A program made the translations under genes and the position numbers. Under the pieces are notes generated by a model. That model was not told the DNA's origin. It ran no database searches and worked only from the letters and a program-made list of their open reading frames with translations. Shown piece by piece: positions 43,312 to 52,542 of a DNA stretch of 64,000 nucleotides. Every line of letters starts with the position of its first letter. The stretch's first letter is position 1. The stretch comes from Clostridium neonatale (GTDB lineage: Bacteria > Bacillota > Clostridia > Clostridiales > Clostridiaceae), in the NCBI RefSeq assembly GCF_001458595.1, contig NZ_LN890328.1:946480-1010479 (forward strand), written 5' to 3'.

Positions 43312-43815
43312 TTGGATCCATATCAAATTTTAGGTATAGATAGTAATGCATCAGAAGAAGAAATTCAAGCTAGATATCAAGCACTAATAGAGGAATATAC
43401 AAAAAATCAAGATGAAACTACTCAGGAAAAAATAAAGCTTTTAAATTCAGCTTATGATATTCTTATAAACAAGGATATATATAAAGAAGTAAGAGCCTTC
43501 ATAGAACATAAAAATTTTGCTGCGGCAGAAGCAAAGTTGAACTTATTATCTGATAGAAACAGTGCAGAATGGAACTATCTTCAAGGATTTGTTGCTGTAC
43601 AAAAGGGATGGTTTGAATCTGGTCTTAATTATTTAAAAAGATCAGTAGAGATTGATCCAAATAATATTGAATATATGAATAGCCTAAATACCCTTCAAGC
43701 AAGAGTGCTTGATTATGCTTCTAGATATGCTCAAAAAGGCGTAAAACCACAATCTCAAAATAATATGAATGGTTGTGGTGGGGGGAATAATGGTGGTAAT
43801 GGCGGAATGTGCTAA
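43312..43815 (+). CDS. J-domain-like protein without HPD motif, TPR-like C-terminus and Gly/Cys tail
   Basis: This 167-aa protein starts at TTG 43312, after ataagaggtg; there is no suitable ATG. Residues 1-60 follow the DnaJ pattern (DPYQILGIDSNASEEEIQARYQALIEEY ... KIKLLNSAYDIL), but the His-Pro-Asp that stimulates DnaK is replaced by KNQD. So it is not a canonical co-chaperone. Residues 65-140 resemble one or two TPRs (EWNYLQGFVAVQKGWFESGLNYLKRSVEIDP). The end is GCGGGNNGGNGGMC. Similar proteins with a Gly/Cys-rich tail are common in clostridia; function unknown. Confidence 0.8.
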   Translation: MDPYQILGIDSNASEEEIQARYQALIEEYTKNQDETTQEKIKLLNSAYDILINKDIYKEVRAFIEHKNFAAAEAKLNLLSDRNSAEWNYLQGFVAVQKGWFESGLNYLKRSVEIDPNNIEYMNSLNTLQARVLDYASRYAQKGVKPQSQNNMNGCGGGNNGGNGGMC

Positions 43816-43832
43816 TAATTAAATTTTATAAT

Positions 43833-43880
43833 AAAGTATCATTGAAATTACGAAAGTATGTTTAATGATACTTTATTTAT
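43833..43880 (+). terminator. intrinsic terminator
   Basis: aaagtatcatt (43833-43843) pairs with aatgatacttt (43864-43874), followed by atttatt. Confidence 0.72.
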
Positions 43881-43995
43881 TGCAATTTATAATATTGTAA
43901 TTTAATTAATTGTAAATTATAAATACTAAATGATATAATTAATTTTTAAAGTAAAGAGATTGGAATAATATTAAATACAAAAGGATGGTGAATTA

Positions 43996-46900
43996 ATGAA
44001 ATTATCAAAATTTGAAGAACTTATAATAAATAATTCTTCAAAATATAACATTGAAAAAGGTAAGGAACTTTTGAAAAATAAAGAATTACTCAAATTAAAC
44101 GTTCATAAAAATGATTATATTTATAATATATATGGTAGTTTTAAGAAAGAAAATAGTAATGAATTTTTTAGTAGCCATCTAAAGATTGATACAAAAAATG
44201 AGAAAATAATTTCATGCAGATGTGGATGTGATTATTTTTTAGATATATCTAAAAATGATAAGAATATATATATGTGTAAGCATTTATACGCAACAGGATT
44301 TAAATTTACAGAAGCAGCTAAAGCAAATCTAAAGAAAAAAAGTCCTGAAAACATTAAAAAAAATATTTTGAACAAGTTATATTATATTGATGAAATTAAA
44401 AATATTAATAACTCTGTAGAAAAAACTAAACTTACTCTAAGTATTAGTATTAAAGAAGTTGTTGAAACTAATGGAAAAAATTTTGATATAAGTTTGTATA
44501 TAAACAATGAACATTCGTACCCAGTATTAAGTATTAATGAATGGTTAAATAGCTATTTTAATAAGGAAGAATATATAATAGGAAAGGGTCTTATCTATAC
44601 ATATAAAAAATATTATTTTTCTAAGGAAGATAAGGAGTTATTAGAATACTTATATGAATATTCCTGTGAATTTAATTCAAATAAAAGTACTGTAAGAGTA
44701 TCAAATAAATTTTTAAGAAGGCTTTTTAGTAAGTTAATAGATAGAAAAGTTAAATTAATATTCAATTCAACTACATATTTGTGTAATATTAAAAAGTCTG
44801 ATTTACCATTATTTTTTACTTTAAAGCAGATGAAGGATAAGTACATATTAACAACAAGAAAGAATCATCCGATTCCTTTAAATGATCGATTTGATGTGTT
44901 TATGTATGATAAAGATATTTATATACCATCATCAGAGCAAATAGAAATATATAAGGTTTTATTTAATGAGCTTAAAAATAAAAATGTGATAGAAATAAAT
45001 AAGAATATATCTATAGAAGAGCTAAAAGATCTATTGGCATATTTGAATATTGCAAGTGAAAAAATAAATTTAGATAATAATATAATTGAAATTATAAATA
45101 AAAATACAGAAGTCATTTTATATTTTAAAAAACAATCAGATAGATATATATGTAATGCAGTATTAATTTGTGACCATGAAGAAGTTGATTATAAAACTGT
45201 TATTAATGATAGAAATTTATATGAGAAATATGGTAAAAAGCTTAGAATTATAGAAAGTGAATTAAATAAAAATAGATTTTATTATAGAAATGAAACATTT
45301 GAGTTTTTAGGTACAGATGATGAATACTACGATTTCTTAAAATATGGAATAAAAAATCTAAATAATATTGCTAAGATTAATATCTCAAATAATGATAATT
45401 TCTTTAACTTTAAAAAAATTGAGTTTAGTGATTTTAGCTTAAATATAAATAGAGATAATAAATATGATTTTTCATTTAAATTAGATAAAATAAATGAATA
45501 TGATTTTAAAAATATTATAAAAGAATATAAAGATAGCAAGTCATATATAAAGTTAAGTGATGGCAGCTATATAGATTTAAATAATACAGAAATATCTAAT
45601 ATATTAGATATATTTAGCATACTGAATATAGAAAGTGAAAAATCTATTTTGGATATTAATAAATTGTATTATTTAAATGAAAAGATAAAAGATAATAAAT
45701 CATTCTTAGAAGTAAGAAAGAATTTAGAGAATGTAATAAAAGAAATTACAGATATTGGTGAGCTGAAATTTACAATTCCAGATGATTTAAATGGAAACCT
45801 AAGAGGTTATCAGATGGAAGGCTATAAATGGTTTAAAAGCCTAAGTTATTTTAATTTGGGTGGAATTTTAGCAGATGAAATGGGACTTGGAAAGACAATT
45901 CAGACAATTACATTTTTACTGTCAGAGAAACTAAAAAAGTCTTTAGTAGTTGTACCGACTTCTTTAATATATAACTGGATATCAGAATTTAATAAATTTG
46001 CACCTGCTTTAAAAATAGGAATTGTTTATGGTGATGCTAAGGAAAGAAAAAAAATAATTCAAGATAGCGATAAATATAATATTTTAATTACTACTTATGG
46101 ATTGTTAAAAAATGATATTGATGATTATAAAGAAATAAATTTTGAATATTTAATTTTAGATGAAGGACAAAATATCAATAATTATAAAACTCAAACTGCA
46201 AAAGTGGTAAGGGAAATTAATTCAAGTATTAGATTTGTATTAACAGGAACACCTATTGAAAATAATCTTATTGAATTATGGAGTATTTTTGATTTTATAA
46301 TGCCTGGGTATTTATATTCAAAAGATGAATTTACAAGAAAATTTTTAAAAGATGATAAAAATATGTTAGAAGAGCTTAAGTTACTAATAAGTCCATATAT
46401 CTTAAAAAGAAACAAAAAAGATGTTTTAAAAGACTTGCCTGATAAAATTGAAAATAAAGTTCTAGTTACGCTTCCTAAAAAGCAAAAAGAATTATATGAT
46501 TCACTGCTCTTAGAAATAAAAAATAAAATTAATAATGAAAGAGGAAAGGAAAATACGATTGAATTATTTTCATATTTAATGAAACTTAGACAAATGTGTT
46601 TAGATCCATCATTGATTTTGGAAAGTTATAGTGGCAATAATGGAAAGCTCAATGTTACTGAAGAGATTATAGAGAAAAATATAAATGAACATAAAATAGT
46701 TATTTTTTCGCAATTTACATCAATGCTTAAGAGAATAGAAGAGAAAATTAAATATAAAAACATTAATTATGTATACTTGGATGGATCAACATCTGCTAAA
46801 AAGCGTATAGAATTAGTCGGGCAGTTTAACAATGATAAAAACATAAGGATATTTTTAATTTCATTGAAAGCAGGGGGAACTGGTTTAAACTTAACTAGCT

Positions 46901-47163
46901 CAGATATAGTTATACATTTTGATCCGTGGTATAATCCAGGAATACATGATCAAGCAAGCGATAGGACACATAGGATCGGGCAAAAAAGTGTTGTTAATAT
47001 ATATAAACTAATTGCTAAAGATACAATTGAAGAAACTATATATTTAATGCAAGAAGATAAGAAGAATTTGATAAGTGAAGTATTGGAAAATAATGATATA
47101 ACAGACAATGATGTATTAAATAGGCTAAGTAATGAACAGATAATTAATATTATTTTAAGGTAA
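43996..47163 (+). CDS. SWI2/SNF2-family DEAD/DEAH helicase with SWIM zinc finger
   Basis: This 1055-aa protein has an N-terminal SWIM zinc finger (ISCRCGCDYF ... MCKHLYATG, about residues 72-100), a long ~500-residue SNF2-associated region, then the two RecA-like lobes. These carry RGYQMEGYKWFK, Walker A ADEMGLGKTIQT around 625-636, motif II YLILDEGQNIN, LTGTPIENNLIELWSIFDF, VIFSQFTSMLKRIE, and motif VI DPWYNPGIHDQASDRTHRIGQ. It should be an ATP-driven double-stranded-DNA translocase that remodels protein-DNA or RNA-polymerase complexes; a specific role is not known. Ribosome site aaggatggtg. It is the longest gene after PFOR and probably monocistronic. Confidence 0.92.
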   Translation: MKLSKFEELIINNSSKYNIEKGKELLKNKELLKLNVHKNDYIYNIYGSFKKENSNEFFSSHLKIDTKNEKIISCRCGCDYFLDISKNDKNIYMCKHLYATGFKFTEAAKANLKKKSPENIKKNILNKLYYIDEIKNINNSVEKTKLTLSISIKEVVETNGKNFDISLYINNEHSYPVLSINEWLNSYFNKEEYIIGKGLIYTYKKYYFSKEDKELLEYLYEYSCEFNSNKSTVRVSNKFLRRLFSKLIDRKVKLIFNSTTYLCNIKKSDLPLFFTLKQMKDKYILTTRKNHPIPLNDRFDVFMYDKDIYIPSSEQIEIYKVLFNELKNKNVIEINKNISIEELKDLLAYLNIASEKINLDNNIIEIINKNTEVILYFKKQSDRYICNAVLICDHEEVDYKTVINDRNLYEKYGKKLRIIESELNKNRFYYRNETFEFLGTDDEYYDFLKYGIKNLNNIAKINISNNDNFFNFKKIEFSDFSLNINRDNKYDFSFKLDKINEYDFKNIIKEYKDSKSYIKLSDGSYIDLNNTEISNILDIFSILNIESEKSILDINKLYYLNEKIKDNKSFLEVRKNLENVIKEITDIGELKFTIPDDLNGNLRGYQMEGYKWFKSLSYFNLGGILADEMGLGKTIQTITFLLSEKLKKSLVVVPTSLIYNWISEFNKFAPALKIGIVYGDAKERKKIIQDSDKYNILITTYGLLKNDIDDYKEINFEYLILDEGQNINNYKTQTAKVVREINSSIRFVLTGTPIENNLIELWSIFDFIMPGYLYSKDEFTRKFLKDDKNMLEELKLLISPYILKRNKKDVLKDLPDKIENKVLVTLPKKQKELYDSLLLEIKNKINNERGKENTIELFSYLMKLRQMCLDPSLILESYSGNNGKLNVTEEIIEKNINEHKIVIFSQFTSMLKRIEEKIKYKNINYVYLDGSTSAKKRIELVGQFNNDKNIRIFLISLKAGGTGLNLTSSDIVIHFDPWYNPGIHDQASDRTHRIGQKSVVNIYKLIAKDTIEETIYLMQEDKKNLISEVLENNDITDNDVLNRLSNEQIINIILR

Positions 47164-47286
47164 TAATTCTTAATTTATTCATGAAAATATGTTAATATAA
47201 ATGTATATAATTAAAAATTAACGAAAAATACTATTGCAGTATAATTAATTTAGGTAAAGCTGTAGAAAAAAGGGTATTTTAATTTT

Positions 47287-47362
47287 TATACATAGGAGAA
47301 ACGTATTTTTTTTCTTAAATTTTTTTAAGAAAAGTACCCAAAATAAGTTTATCCTATGTATA
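47287..47362. promoter_or_regulatory. nested palindromes upstream of sigI
   Basis: tatacatagga (47287-47297) pairs with tcctatgtata (47352-47362). Inside it ttttcttaaa (47310-47319) pairs with tttaagaaaa (47324-47333). gggta (47272-47276) could alternatively pair with taccc (47335-47339). The structure ends 29 nt before the sigI start and could be an operator, leader structure or attenuator. A specific sigma-I promoter could not be assigned with confidence. Confidence 0.45.
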
Positions 47363-47390
47363 TTATATTGAACGGGAAAGGAGCCAAGAT

Positions 47391-48056
47391 ATGCTCGAAT
47401 GTGTCTTAAAAGATTTAAATATGGGTGAATATTCTGATATTGATTCTCTTATTGAAAAACATATGCCTTTTATAATAAAGAGTATTTCGGATACTACAGG
47501 AAGATATGTTTCGTGTGAGAATGATGAGGAAATTAGTATTGGATTGCTTGCATTTAATGAAGCTATAGAGAGATATGACAATGATAAAGGACATTTTTTA
47601 TCCTTTGCAAAACTCGTTATTTCAAGTAGAATAAAAAACTACTTAAAAAGCGAAAATAAACATCAACATTCTTCTTTTGAAGATTTAGTTGAAAAAGGTT
47701 TAGATATTAAGGACGAGTATATTGAACAAGAGGAAGAAAATGAATTGTTAGTTGACGAGATAACAAGATTTAAAGAAGAAATAAGCTCCTTTGGTTTTAG
47801 TTTGGAAGATTTAGTTGAAGAAGCACCTAAACAACAAGCTACAAGAATTAATGCAATCAATTTATCAGAGCAGATAAGTGATGATGAAGAATTTCTTACT
47901 TTCATGTATGAAAAAAAGAGACTTCCAATAAAAAGAATAGTATTAAAATATTCTGTTACGGAAAAAGTAATAAAAAGAAGTAAAAAATTTATTATTTCTG
48001 TTGTGATAATAATTGATAAGAATTTCAGAATGCTGAGAAACTGGATAAGGAAGTAG
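47391..48056 (+). CDS. sigI: RNA polymerase sigma factor SigI
   Basis: This 221-aa protein matches SigI: an N-terminal sigma-2 region (LIEKHMPFIIKSISDTTGRYVSCENDEEISIGLLAFNEAIERYDNDKGHFLSFAKLVISSRIKNYLKSENK) and a C-terminal SigI-specific helical domain (LPIKRIVLKYSVTEKVIKRSKKFI). It lacks a normal sigma-4 helix-turn-helix, as SigI proteins do. SigI in Bacillus responds to heat and cell-wall stress; in clostridia relatives control polysaccharide-responsive genes. It sits 8 nt before its RsgI partner, the classical pair. Ribosome site aaaggag. Confidence 0.93.
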   Translation: MLECVLKDLNMGEYSDIDSLIEKHMPFIIKSISDTTGRYVSCENDEEISIGLLAFNEAIERYDNDKGHFLSFAKLVISSRIKNYLKSENKHQHSSFEDLVEKGLDIKDEYIEQEEENELLVDEITRFKEEISSFGFSLEDLVEEAPKQQATRINAINLSEQISDDEEFLTFMYEKKRLPIKRIVLKYSVTEKVIKRSKKFIISVVIIIDKNFRMLRNWIRK

Positions 48057-48064
48057 GTGATAAA

Positions 48065-49228
48065 ATGAATAAAGGTATAATAATGGAAGTAAAACAGAAT
48101 TACGCGATTATTATGAATGACGATGGTCATATGGACAAAATATCTAAAAAGAAGAATATGGCTATAGGACAAAAAATATTTTATTTTGAAGAAGATATTA
48201 TAAGAACGAATAGTATACGAAATATTAGAAGTAATTCATTTATGAAAACAATAGGATCAATAGCTGCATTATTCTTAATAGCATTTACTTTCTTTTATCA
48301 GTTATCATATAAAGAAACAGCGTATGCAGTTGTTAGTTTAGATATAAATCCTAGTATACAAATAGAAGTTGATAATAATAAAACAATCCTTAAAGTTGAA
48401 GGAATGAATGATGACGGAAAAAATATTAATTTTAAGGATTTAAAAGGTTTAAATATTAATGAAGGTATACAAAGAATAAAGAATATATTGGTAGAAAAGA
48501 ATTATCTAAAAGAAAATAGAGATGTTTTGGTTGCATTTGCATTAGTAAATGAGGATGAAAATACAGATTATGAAGAATCAGTTTTTGGAACTATAAAATC
48601 TACATTTAAATCTGAGAAGGTTACTTATGTAAAAGGTAAAAAAGAAGATGTGGAAGAAGCAAAGAGTGCAGGAATAAGCTTAGGAAGATATGAAGTTTTA
48701 CAAGTTGCAGATGAAGATGCAAAAAAGGAAATTGATAAAGCACCAGTAAAAGAAATTACTGAATTTATAAAAGATAAGGAAAATGTAATTCAATGGGGCG
48801 ATGATGAAGATAATAAAAAAGTTAAGGTTCCAGGATCTGAGGTAGTTGATAAAGTGGAAAATAATACTACTAATACAGATAATAATGCAAATAATACTAA
48901 TGGTTCGAATAACAACAATGATGGAATTAAGAAACCTGTAATTAATGGTGCAGTTGACTCTAGTAGTAACGCAAATACAAATAATAATAATAATAATTCA
49001 GTTACTCAAAAGCCTGAAGATGATATTATAATAGAAGTACCACCGGAAAATAAGGTGCCTGAAGAAACTGTACCACCTAATAAAGAAGAAACTATTCCAG
49101 AAAAGGAACCAGCAAAACCAAGTGGAAATGACAAGCCATCTGATAATGAAGATAATAGTAATGATTCAGGAAATGATAATAAAAACCAAGAAAATGATAA
49201 GCTTCCTGTTCAAGGTGAAACTAAATAG
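48065..49228 (+). CDS. rsgI: anti-sigma-I factor RsgI
   Basis: This 387-aa membrane protein begins MNKGIIMEVKQNYAIIMNDDG, the RsgI N-terminal cytoplasmic domain that holds SigI (about 1-55). One TM segment (about 60-80) follows, then the conserved external domain TAYAVVSLDINPSIQIEVDNN. The outside tail (about 265-387) is low complexity, Asn/Thr/Asp-rich then Pro/Glu-rich (VPPENKVPEETVPP). It has no recognisable carbohydrate-binding or protease module, unlike the sensor RsgIs of cellulolytic clostridia. The extracellular tail is probably the stress-sensing or wall-spanning part. Confidence 0.92.
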   Translation: MNKGIIMEVKQNYAIIMNDDGHMDKISKKKNMAIGQKIFYFEEDIIRTNSIRNIRSNSFMKTIGSIAALFLIAFTFFYQLSYKETAYAVVSLDINPSIQIEVDNNKTILKVEGMNDDGKNINFKDLKGLNINEGIQRIKNILVEKNYLKENRDVLVAFALVNEDENTDYEESVFGTIKSTFKSEKVTYVKGKKEDVEEAKSAGISLGRYEVLQVADEDAKKEIDKAPVKEITEFIKDKENVIQWGDDEDNKKVKVPGSEVVDKVENNTTNTDNNANNTNGSNNNNDGIKKPVINGAVDSSSNANTNNNNNNSVTQKPEDDIIIEVPPENKVPEETVPPNKEETIPEKEPAKPSGNDKPSDNEDNSNDSGNDNKNQENDKLPVQGETK

Positions 49229-49289
49229 TAGAAATTTATAAATAAGTTCAATATTATTATTGGGAAAGAATAATTAATGGACGAATTTG

Positions 49290-49321
49290 AAATAGGCTGA
49301 TTTTTAATCAGCCTATTTTTT
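49290..49321 (+). terminator. intrinsic terminator of sigI-rsgI
   Basis: aataggctgatt (49291-49302) pairs with aatcagcctatt (49306-49317), T6 tail. Confidence 0.85.
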
Positions 49322-49404
49322 GGTACAAGTATACATTGAGAAAAATTTATAGTATAATAACCAAAAGATTAAATTATAAGTATAAAGAATTGGGGAGACT
49401 TACA

Positions 49405-51192
49405 ATGATGATTAATGAATATTTAAAAAATAGGGTATTGGTTTCTGATGGGGCTATGGGAACATATTATTCAGAAATTAGTGGAAATGATATTTCATAC
49501 TGTGAATTTGCAAATTTAAATGATAAAAATACAATAAAGAAAATACATTCAAAATATATTGAAGCCGGGGCTAAATTAATAAGAACAAATACTTTTTCTG
49601 CTAATATTTATGATTTAAGTGTTACACATAAAGCTCTAAAAGAAATTATACATTCTGGAATAGATATAGCAAAAGAAGCTACTTATAACAAGGATATATT
49701 TATAGGTGGAAGTATAGGACCAATAAGGAAAGAAAATAGCTTAGATGAATTTGATGAAGAAATATTAGATGAATATAAATTTATTGTTGATTGCTTTTTA
49801 GAAAAAAAGATTGATATTTTTATTTTTGAAACATTTAGTAACTATACATACTTAGATGAAATAAGCAAATATATAAAAGAAAAAAATAATGAAACATTTA
49901 TATTAACTTCTTTTGCATTTAAGCCAGATGGATTTACAAGAGATGGATTAAGTGTATCAAAAGTATTAAGTTATCTTGAAAATATAAATGAAATTGATGG
50001 TTATGGTTTTAATTGTGGATCAGGTCCAAGCCATTTGTGCGAAATAGTAAAAAAATCAGCAATAAATAATAAAATAATAGCAGTATTACCTAATGCAGGA
50101 TTTCCAGAAATAATTCATGAAAGAACTGTTTATCCTAATAATCCAGTATATTTTGCAAAGAAAGTTTCTGAATTAAAGAATTTTGGTGTATCGATTTTGG
50201 GAGGCTGTTGCGGAACAAATCCATCTTATGTAAAGGAACTATCATCATACATATCTGCTAGTAAATTAGGTGATAATATTAAAACAAATGTTGTTATAAC
50301 TAATGAACATACGATTAAGCTAAAGAAAAATAAATTCAAACAAAAGCTGGATGATGGAGAATTTGTAATAGCTATTGAGTTATCTCCTCCTTCAGATACT
50401 GAAATTTCTAAGGTTATAGAAGGCGCTAGATTATGTAAAGAAAATAATGTTGACTTAGTTACAGTTCCTGATTCTCCTATGTCAAGAGTTAGAGCAGATT
50501 CAGTAATAATGGCATCAAAAATTCAAAGGGAAATAGGAATAGATGCTATGCCTCATGTTTGCTGCAGAGATAAGAATACTAATGCAATACGTTCTAGCCT
50601 TATTGGATCACATATTGAAAATATAAGGAATGTATTAGCTATAACTGGTGATCCAGTATCGGATGCAAGTAAAGTTCAGACTAAAAGTGTATTTAACTTA
50701 AATTCGTTTAAATTAATAGAACTTATAAATGATATGAATACAGAAGTTTTTAAAGAAGATGGTATGTTAATAGGTGGCGCATTAAACTTAAATGTGTTTA
50801 ATAAAGAAGTTGAGTTTAATCGTATGATGAAAAAAATTGAAAAAGGAGCTGATTTTTTTCTGACTCAGCCAATATATGATGATGAAGCTATAGAATTTTT
50901 AAAAGTAATTAAACAAAGAGTTGATGTTAAAATATTAGCAGGGGTTCTTCCTATTGTAAGTTATAGAAATGCAATGTTCTTACATAATGAATTACCAGGT
51001 GTAACTATACCAGAAAAGTATATAAATATGTTTTCAGAAGATATGACAAAAGAAGAAGGACAATCTGTAGGAACAGAAATAGCAGTTGACATTGTTAAAA
51101 AACTAAAAGAGGTCAGCGATGGACTATATTTTATAGCGCCTTTTCATAGGGTTAGTATGTTAATTGATATTATTAAACAAATAAGAGATTAA
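49405..51192 (+). CDS. bifunctional homocysteine S-methyltransferase / methylenetetrahydrofolate reductase
   Basis: This is a protein of about 595 residues. Residues 1-290 are a homocysteine methyltransferase barrel: VLVSDGAMGTYYSE, ANLNDKN, RTNTFSAN, GGSIGPI, and zinc-binding cysteines in GFNCGSGP and ILGGCCGTNPSYV. Residues 310-595 are a MetF-type reductase: FVIAIELSPPSDTE, VTVPDSPMSRVRADS, PHVCCRDKN, NVLAITGDPV, and FFLTQPIYDDEA. The pairing is the same as Bacillus YitJ. It would supply methyl-THF and methylate homocysteine. I chose the ATG at 49405, 7 nt after ggggag; the upstream 23 codons are leader. No SAM riboswitch was seen upstream. Confidence 0.9.
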   Translation: MMINEYLKNRVLVSDGAMGTYYSEISGNDISYCEFANLNDKNTIKKIHSKYIEAGAKLIRTNTFSANIYDLSVTHKALKEIIHSGIDIAKEATYNKDIFIGGSIGPIRKENSLDEFDEEILDEYKFIVDCFLEKKIDIFIFETFSNYTYLDEISKYIKEKNNETFILTSFAFKPDGFTRDGLSVSKVLSYLENINEIDGYGFNCGSGPSHLCEIVKKSAINNKIIAVLPNAGFPEIIHERTVYPNNPVYFAKKVSELKNFGVSILGGCCGTNPSYVKELSSYISASKLGDNIKTNVVITNEHTIKLKKNKFKQKLDDGEFVIAIELSPPSDTEISKVIEGARLCKENNVDLVTVPDSPMSRVRADSVIMASKIQREIGIDAMPHVCCRDKNTNAIRSSLIGSHIENIRNVLAITGDPVSDASKVQTKSVFNLNSFKLIELINDMNTEVFKEDGMLIGGALNLNVFNKEVEFNRMMKKIEKGADFFLTQPIYDDEAIEFLKVIKQRVDVKILAGVLPIVSYRNAMFLHNELPGVTIPEKYINMFSEDMTKEEGQSVGTEIAVDIVKKLKEVSDGLYFIAPFHRVSMLIDIIKQIRD

Positions 51193-51229
51193 ACTTATTA
51201 AGTAAATAGTATTAATAGATAAAGTTTTG

Positions 51230-51285
51230 ACACAACATATTACTTTAACTATAAATAAAAGTAATATGTTGTGTTACTTTTATTT
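51230..51285. terminator. bidirectional terminator
   Basis: acacaacatattactt (51230-51245) pairs with the inverse ending at 51274, followed by tactttt. It lies between convergent genes. Confidence 0.78.
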
Positions 51286-51299
51286 TATATGATTTTTAT

Positions 51300-52160
51300 T
51301 TATTTTTCATTTTTTTGAAAAATAAAATTAAAAATAGCACTAACAAAAATGATTATATATCCAATAAAAGAATATATATCTGGGATCTCATGGAATATTA
51401 TAAAACCATATATGCCAGATATAATAAGACCTATGTAATCATAAATAGCAATACTTGATGCCGGTGAATTTTTGTAGGCAAGAGTTAGAAAAATTTGTCC
51501 AAATGTTATACATAATCCACCAAGAACCATATAGACTAAAGATGATTTATATGAATAACTTTCTACATTGAAAAACATAAAAGGAAAGCTTATAAGAGTT
51601 GCTAAAGCAATATTGTAAAAAATTATTGTATATGAATTTTCTTTATTGCCTATGATTCTGATCATAGTAAATGCCATTCCAGCGGAAGCTGCTGAGAATA
51701 AACCTATTAATGCTGGAAGAAATTCAAAAGAAAACTTAGGTTTTATAATAAATACAGCACCTATTAATGTAATAAATAAAAATAATATTTGTCTTTTATT
51801 TATCTTATCTTTACTTATAAATACTCCAAATATAGTTGCGAAAATAGGACCAAGTTTAGATAACATAGCAGAATCTGATAATATTAAATGTTCTATTGAG
51901 TAATATAAGCATATCAATGATGCAGTTCCGCATATTCCTCTAATTATTAAATTTTTTCTATTTTCTTTATTTCCAATAAAAGAAAGTCTGTTTTTAAAAA
52001 TAATTATTGAAATTACAATAACAGCTGTAATATTTGCAACAAAAGCTTTTTGATATAAGCTGATATTTGTAGATAATTTGCTAAATAAGTTCATAGTAGT
52101 AAATAATATTGATGAAATTACTATGAATAATATTGATTTTATCTTATTGTTCAAGTTCAA
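51300..52160 (-). CDS. EamA/DMT-family transporter
   Basis: This 286-aa protein has ten hydrophobic segments in two EamA repeats. The first starts SILFIVISSILFTTMNLFSK and ends LFITLIGAVFIIKP; the second starts LIGLFSAASAGMAFTMIRIIG and ends IGYIIIFVSAIFNFI. The family exports metabolites such as amino acids or nucleosides; substrate unknown. Translation starts at TTG 52160, 7 nt after aaggag; no suitable ATG is present. It is complete, unlike the EamA remnant at 30150. Confidence 0.85.
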   Translation of the reverse strand: MNLNNKIKSILFIVISSILFTTMNLFSKLSTNISLYQKAFVANITAVIVISIIIFKNRLSFIGNKENRKNLIIRGICGTASLICLYYSIEHLILSDSAMLSKLGPIFATIFGVFISKDKINKRQILFLFITLIGAVFIIKPKFSFEFLPALIGLFSAASAGMAFTMIRIIGNKENSYTIIFYNIALATLISFPFMFFNVESYSYKSSLVYMVLGGLCITFGQIFLTLAYKNSPASSIAIYDYIGLIISGIYGFIIFHEIPDIYSFIGYIIIFVSAIFNFIFQKNEK

Positions 52161-52542
52161 AATAGTTCTCCTTATAATTATATTTTCTAAAGCTATATTA
52201 AGCTTCTCATTAATGCATTTTTTCGAATTTTAAGATTTAAAACTTATCTAATATAATATTGCCAATTTTATAAAAATTTATTTTAGATAAAGCGATTTGA
52301 TAATATATGATTGAAAATGAACTTTATTGAATATTTATGAATGAAAATGATTGATTTATTTCTAAAAATAGGTTAATATATAAATATAATAAATTTAAAT
52401 GTTTACATATAAGCTTTATATCTATAAAAATAGAAATGTGGTGATAAAAATATAAGTAAATTTTATTATGTCTTATAATTAATTCTTACTAATGAAAAGG
52501 AAATTTGAAATTAAAAATTATTTATATAGGGGGAATTATAAA
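52161..52542. other. divergent intergenic region with fru promoter
   Basis: 382 bp between the EamA gene and the first fructose permease. It holds the EamA ribosome site, the shared 17-mer operator and promoter at 52338-52379, a weaker copy of the motif at 52308, and a leader of about 160 nt. No small gene is supported. Confidence 0.5.
52338..52379 (+). promoter_or_regulatory. promoter and putative FruR operator of the first fruA
   Basis: tgaatgaaaatgattga (52338-52354) overlaps TTGATT (52351-52356), then 17 nt and TAATAT (52374-52379). The identical 17-mer overlaps the -35 of the fruR promoter at 55504. A related tgattgaaaatgaac starts at 52308, 30 bp upstream. Confidence 0.6.

Noticed and set aside
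49229..49404. SAM riboswitch or T-box before the homocysteine methyltransferase/MTHFR gene
   Set aside because: Only the rsgI terminator, a TATAAT and a ribosome site are seen; no S-box or T-box consensus.
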